Shown here in pieces: positions 5,859 to 8,832 of a DNA stretch of 8,832 bases; the first letter of the stretch is position 1; each line of letters opens with the position of its first letter. The stretch is taken from assembly GCA_014239005.1 (NCBI GenBank), contig JABAAA010000045.1, forward strand, positions 1-8,832, in the 5' to 3' direction. The notes under the pieces are model-generated. The model did not search any database and was not told the DNA's origin. It saw only the letters and a program-made list of their open reading frames with translations. The stretch is from Alphaproteobacteria bacterium (GTDB lineage: Bacteria > Pseudomonadota > Alphaproteobacteria > JABAAW01). A program made the position numbers and the translations under genes.

Positions 5859-6938
5859 CTAGAAAGCGGTGGTACCGAGAATATCGAAATCTGTGAAGGC
5901 TTCGGGGGATGCTCCTGGCAGAAAGATGCTGTAGATTTCCGTGTCTTTTCCTTCCCCCGTGACGAGGTTGTCCGTGTCGCTTGGAAAATAGTCTGTGAAG
6001 ATCAAGCGGAAGGTGTCTCGAACTCCGTCTCCGGTGACATCGTCAAAGGTCACCTCTACCGAGAGATCTTTTCCTTCTCCTCCCGCGCCGCTAATGCCTC
6101 TTTCGTTGTCCGGATTGAACGGGGCCACACCAGTGACGATATTTTTATTATTGAATGTGTAGAAAATATTTTCAGCAGTTCCACCTATGAGATCGAAAAA
6201 TTTTCCTCCTTCGTCCTTTGTATCGAGCTCAAGAAAACCTCTGGTGAAAGTAACTTGGGCATTTTCCCCATTGGTAAAGATGAAGATGTCCCCTAGCGTC
6301 GTAAGATCGTATGTTGAGCGAGCTATCACGACCCCATTTGCGACTTCACTTAGATCAATGGTGACATCAACGGCCTTTGGATCTGACTTGAATTCCGTCT
6401 GGCCTTTTGGTGGAGAAGCATCGGGATTGCCAGTGTCGTCCTTATTGTAATCTTTAATGTCAACGACATCAGGAGTCTTTCCTGCGTCTTCATTGCTTCC
6501 ATCTTCTTGTTGCCTGTACAGCTCTGCTCGGACAACGGCTTCCAGAGTTTCGCTGTACCCTTCCGAATCGGAAGAGACACCGATACTTTCCAAGGCAGTT
6601 TCCACACCAGCTACTGTTTGCGCGTTTCGTTCTGCTTGCGCTTGGCTGTAGGAGATATCGGGCAAAGGATTGTCTTCTACGCCCGCGCCTCGCTCTTGTT
6701 CGGTTGCGGTTGCAGGCTGCTGTTGCAAGAAGTTGGTCACCTCGCCCGCGTTTTCGAAAACATCGTAGGAGCGCGCGGCGTTTTTGGCAGAGATGCTCGT
6801 CTCCGTGACCTTGTCGCCGCCGTTTCTGATCTGCAAGGTTTCAAAGCCTTGGCTGATCTCGTACTCTTCGCCTTGCGGCGACCTGTAGAGAGATGCGTCC
6901 TTCCAAGAGCGTGATGCTGGCGGTGGCTTTTTCTGCAT
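5859..6938 (-). CDS. FecR-domain protein, C-terminal part (second reading frame)
   Basis: This is the downstream half of the gene that starts at 7758, in a different frame. The open frame has an ATG at 6938, but the residues that continue the FecR protein begin near 6890 with LYRSPQGEEYEISQGFETL; the first 16 residues are an out-of-frame read of FecR-domain DNA. No hydrophobic segment is visible. Residues 60-180 are acidic and Gln/Ser/Asp-rich, probably a linker. About 188-359 look like a beta-rich domain and include DDVTGDGVRD (299-308), which resembles a calcium-binding loop. The protein ends in FTDFDILGTTAF, hydrophobic and acidic, compatible with a type I secretion tail but not proof. Typical RTX nonapeptides are absent. 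GC falls to about 43% in 6121-6480. Independent translation from 6938 is unlikely because SD-like bases abut the ATG directly. Confidence 0.6.
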   Translation of the reverse strand: MQKKPPPASRSWKDASLYRSPQGEEYEISQGFETLQIRNGGDKVTETSISAKNAARSYDVFENAGEVTNFLQQQPATATEQERGAGVEDNPLPDISYSQAQAERNAQTVAGVETALESIGVSSDSEGYSETLEAVVRAELYRQQEDGSNEDAGKTPDVVDIKDYNKDDTGNPDASPPKGQTEFKSDPKAVDVTIDLSEVANGVVIARSTYDLTTLGDIFIFTNGENAQVTFTRGFLELDTKDEGGKFFDLIGGTAENIFYTFNNKNIVTGVAPFNPDNERGISGAGGEGKDLSVEVTFDDVTGDGVRDTFRLIFTDYFPSDTDNLVTGEGKDTEIYSIFLPGASPEAFTDFDILGTTAF

Positions 6939-7758
6939 CCACCTTGCCGACGATCTTTGTTCCGCGAATGCCGATCTCGCCTATGGGCGTGCGCAGCTGC
7001 ACATCGGAGGGATCCGATTTGGCGATCAAGCCGCTGATATAGGTGAAGGCGCCCTTCAAGACGGAGAGAACTTGCAACCCTTGCGAGGTGGAGGATTCGA
7101 ACGAGAACTCGTCGAGCGCGATGCGTGCCTCGCCGCCGAGCTTGAAGCGGGTTCCGTCGGCAAAAATCATGCTGGCGGACGAATCGGAGTTGGTGGTGAT
7201 TTCATCGCCTTGAAAGAGCTGGTCGCCGTTTTGCAGCGCGACCGCCACACCTTTGCGAATAGCCAGTACCGAACCTTCCACATCCTCAAGGATGCCGATC
7301 GCGGACTTGTCCAAAGGTTTGTCGTCGCCCAAAAGATTTTTCAGGATGGAAGAGACGTAGAACGCCTGGTCTGATTCTTGACCGCCATGCCTCAAGAACG
7401 AAGCAATCATCTCGGGGGTCAGCACCGCGCCGTCCGCCGTCGTCAAGGAGGGCGGGGTGGGAGCGGAAAAGTATCCTTCCACCACGACGGTCTTGCCTTC
7501 CAACGTCAGCACAAGATCGTTGCCGTCGCGACTGTAGGTCGCAGCAGCGACAAAAGAAAGCGAGGGCAGCGAGGGAAAAGAGGCGTCCGAAGACACTGAA
7601 GACGAAGATACCGAAGACAAAAGCCGCGATTCAAGGTCGAAAGAGGACGCGGAGACATCTGCGTCGAGCGCGTCGTCGACAAACCCGCCTACTCCGTAAG
7701 CATCTACGTTGGCATTAGGGTGTTCGGAAAAATTTCCGTCAAGGGTTTCTTTGGACAT
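6841..7758 (-). CDS. FecR-domain protein, N-terminal part (frame broken near 6890)
   Basis: This 305-residue frame starts at an ATG with a strong ribosome site (GGGAGGAG, 7772-7765, 6-nt spacing). Residues 1-60 are acidic and Ser-rich with no signal peptide. About 68-145 form a small domain (FVAAATYSRDGNDLVLTLEG, then VVVEGYF, then AVLTPEMIASFL) of a type seen ahead of FecR modules in exported alphaproteobacterial proteins. Residues 155-290 are a FecR domain: GSVLAIRKGVAVALQNGDQL, GDEITTNSDSSASMIFADGT, ARIALDEFSF, VLKGAFTYISGLI, LRTPIGEIGIRGTKI and ITLLEGRISL. The final 14 residues (QVAARRRVRDQPRL) are unrelated to the family and follow a frame break. Such proteins without a membrane anchor are likely surface or secreted structural proteins; true FecR anti-sigma regulators have a transmembrane helix, which is absent here. 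Confidence 0.75.
   Translation of the reverse strand: MSKETLDGNFSEHPNANVDAYGVGGFVDDALDADVSASSFDLESRLLSSVSSSSVSSDASFPSLPSLSFVAAATYSRDGNDLVLTLEGKTVVVEGYFSAPTPPSLTTADGAVLTPEMIASFLRHGGQESDQAFYVSSILKNLLGDDKPLDKSAIGILEDVEGSVLAIRKGVAVALQNGDQLFQGDEITTNSDSSASMIFADGTRFKLGGEARIALDEFSFESSTSQGLQVLSVLKGAFTYISGLIAKSDPSDVQLRTPIGEIGIRGTKIVGKVDAEKATASITLLEGRISLQVAARRRVRDQPRL
6887..6893 (-). other. Dinucleotide-repeat frame break in the FecR gene
   Basis: On the coding strand the run is TCTCTCT inside cgcaTCTCTCTacagg. Read as it stands, the frame gives GRISLQVAARR and soon stops. Adding one CT unit gives ATC TCT CTC TAC AGG TCG CCG, that is ISLYRSP, and runs straight into the open downstream frame, which continues to 5859. 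The join restores a sensible FecR end and a protein of about 633 residues. It is either a slippage mutation, a phase-variable site or a sequencing error. Confidence 0.8.
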
Positions 7759-7824
7759 GGTCGTCTCCTCCCAATCGTCGTAGTCATGTTGAAACGCCTC
7801 GTTTGGGACAAGGCTTCATCGGGC

Positions 7825-7846
7825 AAGGTTTCTTCAAGGTTTCTTC
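7825..7846 (-). repeat. Tandem 11-bp repeat in the FecR gene leader
   Basis: AAGGTTTCTTC occurs twice without a gap at 7825-7835 and 7836-7846 on the plus strand. The third copy is cut short after AAG. On the coding strand it reads GAAGAAACCTT twice. It lies between the six-unit repeat array and the start codon. Confidence 0.85.
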
Positions 7847-7870
7847 AAGTCCTTTTGTTGCGGAGGACCC

Positions 7871-7953
7871 TTGTGAAGCTCCTTTGTTGTGAAGCCTCTT
7901 TGTGAATCTCCTTTAGGTGAAGCTCCTTTAGAATCTCCCCCAGAATCTCCCCC
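7871..7953 (-). repeat. Six-unit degenerate tandem repeat in the FecR gene leader
   Basis: Read on the coding strand, six units of 12-15 bp follow each other without gaps: GGGGGAGATTCT (7953-7942), GGGGGAGATTCT (7941-7930), AAAGGAGCTTCACCT (7929-7915), AAAGGAGATTCACA (7914-7901), AAGAGGCTTCACAAC (7900-7886) and AAAGGAGCTTCACAA (7885-7871). The shared core is GGAG(A/C)TTC. The array falls inside the predicted 5' leader, between the promoter at 7974-8002 and the start at 7758. Five units carry GGAG and the fifth carries GAGG, both purine cores complementary to the 16S rRNA tail. Confidence 0.8.
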
Positions 7954-7973
7954 ATTCATGCCTAACTCCCGAC

Positions 7974-8002
7974 ATTGTGCTACGAGGGAGGGGGATAGTC
8001 AA
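7974..8002 (-). promoter_or_regulatory. Near-consensus sigma70 promoter of the FecR gene
   Basis: On the minus strand TTGACT (8002-7997, 5 of 6 matches to TTGACA) is followed after exactly 17 nt by CACAAT (7979-7974, 4 of 6 to TATAAT). The predicted start of transcription is near 7967, giving a leader of about 209 nt that contains both repeat arrays. The weaker -10 fits a promoter needing an activator at the adjacent palindromes. Confidence 0.6.
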
Positions 8003-8040
8003 ATCACAATAATGTGAATTGCGCTCACATTTTTGTGATT
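8002..8040. promoter_or_regulatory. Paired palindromic operator sites next to the -35 element
   Basis: TCACAATAATGTGA (8004-8017) and TCACATTTTTGTGA (8025-8038) each have the form TCACA-N4-TGTGA, and their centres are 21 bp apart, two helical turns. Together they form a 16-bp inverted repeat (8002-8017 with 8025-8040, one mismatch, 7-bp spacer ATTGCGC). Relative to the predicted transcript start the centres lie near -43 and -64, typical for activator sites. A CRP-like reading, TGTGA-N7-TCACA at 8013-8029, has one base too many in the spacer. An RNA stem downstream of lysA is the alternative, but no T-run follows. Confidence 0.6.
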
Positions 8041-8046
8041 GAACCT

Positions 8047-8832
8047 TCAGGTTTTTCCACCCTCGATTCGTCTTTTTTCCTCTTCCAGCCAAGCGTGCGA
8101 TTCCGTCCTCTCGCGCAGCAGGAGCGCATTGCCGTCCTGTTCGATGAACACCTCTGCGGCGCGTGCACGCGCGTTGTAGTCGCTCGCCATCACCGCGCCG
8201 TAAGCCCCTGCCAGACACAGGGCGAGCAAGTCGCCGATCGCCGCTTGCTCCAGTCCTTCGTGCTCTCCGAAGGCGTCGCTGCTCTCGCAGACAGGGCCGA
8301 CGACCCAAGTCTTCGCCGACGGAGACTTCGGGGCAGAGCCCTCGTTGCCAACGACGGGTAGCCAGCGGTGGTGCGCGTCGTACAGCGCGCATCGTAGGAA
8401 ATCGTTCATGCCTGCGTCGACGACAAGACAAGTTCTTCCGTCAATGCGTTTCACATCGATGACGCGCGCAAGCAGAACGCCTGCAGCGGCTGCGATCGCG
8501 CGCCCCGGCTCGCACAGGACGCGTGTCTTTTCCTCGAGGACGGGAGCAAGCCACCTCTTGGCAGCGCGCGCGTAAAGTTCAGGCGAAGGAACAGGTACGC
8601 CGCGCTCGTCGATGGCGACACCGCCGCCCAAGTCGAGCCGACGCACAGGAAGGGACAAGGCTTGCATCTGCCTTGCTCCATCGGCGACAAAGCGAAAAAT
8701 CCGCTCGAACAGCGCGAGGTCGCAGATATGAGAGCCGCAGTGCACCGCAAGCCCGTCGAAGGCGATCCCGCGCCATGTCCCGTTCCACAGCGCGCGCGCC
8801 TCTTCGGGAGCAATGCCGAACTTGTCCGTCTT
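8047..8832 (-). CDS. lysA: Diaminopimelate decarboxylase (N-terminus beyond window edge)
   Basis: The frame is open from the right edge, leaving 261 residues of the C-terminal part. The enzyme is a cytoplasmic, PLP-dependent fold-type III decarboxylase that converts meso-diaminopimelate to L-lysine, the last step of lysine synthesis. Visible motifs, from the edge inward, are KFGI, VHCGSHI (the family's LH-GSQ position), RLDLGGG (phosphate-binding glycine loop), EPGRAIAA, VVDAGMNDFLR, the catalytic VGPVCESSDAFG with its active-site cysteine, and GAYGAVMASDYNARARAAEV with the conserved tyrosine. All expected residues of this half are present, so it looks functional. It ends 7 nt before the palindrome at 8002-8040 and is in line with the downstream FecR gene, although the 288-bp gap and a separate promoter argue against one operon. 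Confidence 0.93.
   Translation of the reverse strand, partial: KTDKFGIAPEEARALWNGTWRGIAFDGLAVHCGSHICDLALFERIFRFVADGARQMQALSLPVRRLDLGGGVAIDERGVPVPSPELYARAAKRWLAPVLEEKTRVLCEPGRAIAAAAGVLLARVIDVKRIDGRTCLVVDAGMNDFLRCALYDAHHRWLPVVGNEGSAPKSPSAKTWVVGPVCESSDAFGEHEGLEQAAIGDLLALCLAGAYGAVMASDYNARARAAEVFIEQDGNALLLRERTESHAWLEEEKRRIEGGKT

Noticed and set aside
5497..5862. Plus-strand 121-residue frame over the end of aapP and the terminator
   Set aside because: Alternate frame inside aapP that then reads through purine-rich noncoding DNA and the terminator hairpin; an Arg/Gly-rich artefact.
5859..6300. RTX calcium-binding nonapeptide repeats in the FecR protein C-terminus
   Set aside because: Only isolated Gly/Asp-rich pieces such as TGDGVRD and TGEGKD occur; there is no repeated GGxGxDxux pattern.
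6888..6938. Programmed ribosomal frameshift as the explanation for the split FecR gene
   Set aside because: No heptameric slippery sequence of the X-XXY-YYZ type or classic +1 stop-codon site was seen at the junction; repeat slippage in DNA explains it more simply.
7871..7953. CRISPR-like array
   Set aside because: Units are 12-15 bp and contiguous, with no spacers and no cas genes nearby.
8002..8040. Simple rho-independent terminator of lysA
   Set aside because: The stem is long, but the minus-strand sequence after it reads TGACTATCCCCC with no T-run, and each half is itself palindromic, which favours DNA-binding sites.

Overview
The window looks like a chromosomal segment of a Gram-negative proteobacterium, most likely an alphaproteobacterium. 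The reasons are a complete aapJ-aapQ-aapM-aapP general L-amino-acid ABC transporter operon in canonical order, a proteobacterial-type LysA, and a large FecR-domain protein without a signal peptide, of a kind common in alphaproteobacterial exported proteins. Coding DNA is mostly moderately GC-rich (59% in a hand-counted 180-bp sample) except for one AT-richer block. No rRNA, tRNA, CRISPR array, transposase or integrase gene is visible.

Layout, left to right. (1) 1-666, minus strand: the start of a secreted spondin-domain protein, cut by the window edge. (2) 667-1171: a divergent intergenic region with a tandem 16-bp T-rich repeat, a candidate promoter, a 13-bp palindrome and a long leader. (3) 1172-5656, plus strand: aapJ (periplasmic binding protein), aapQ and aapM (permeases), aapP (ATPase). 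The aapJ/aapQ gap holds RNA hairpins. The aapM/aapP gap holds five runs of 5-6 guanines. (4) 5783-5814: a hairpin terminator that can serve both converging transcription units. (5) 7758-5859, minus strand: a FecR-domain protein split into two reading frames at a short CT repeat. Restoring one CT unit joins the halves into one protein of about 633 residues. (6) 7759-8046: a compact regulatory region for that gene, with a near-consensus promoter, two TCACA-N4-TGTGA palindromes 21 bp apart just upstream of the -35, and a six-unit tandem repeat in the leader whose units carry GGAG or GAGG. (7) 8832-8047, minus strand: the C-terminal two thirds of lysA, diaminopimelate decarboxylase, cut by the right edge.

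The four aap genes form one functional unit: AapJ captures amino acids in the periplasm, AapQ/AapM form the channel, and AapP powers transport. LysA is an ordinary biosynthetic enzyme. I found no unmistakable new multi-gene system. The unusual material lies in the frame-broken FecR gene with its elaborate upstream region, in the G-run leader of aapP, and in the spondin-domain protein.
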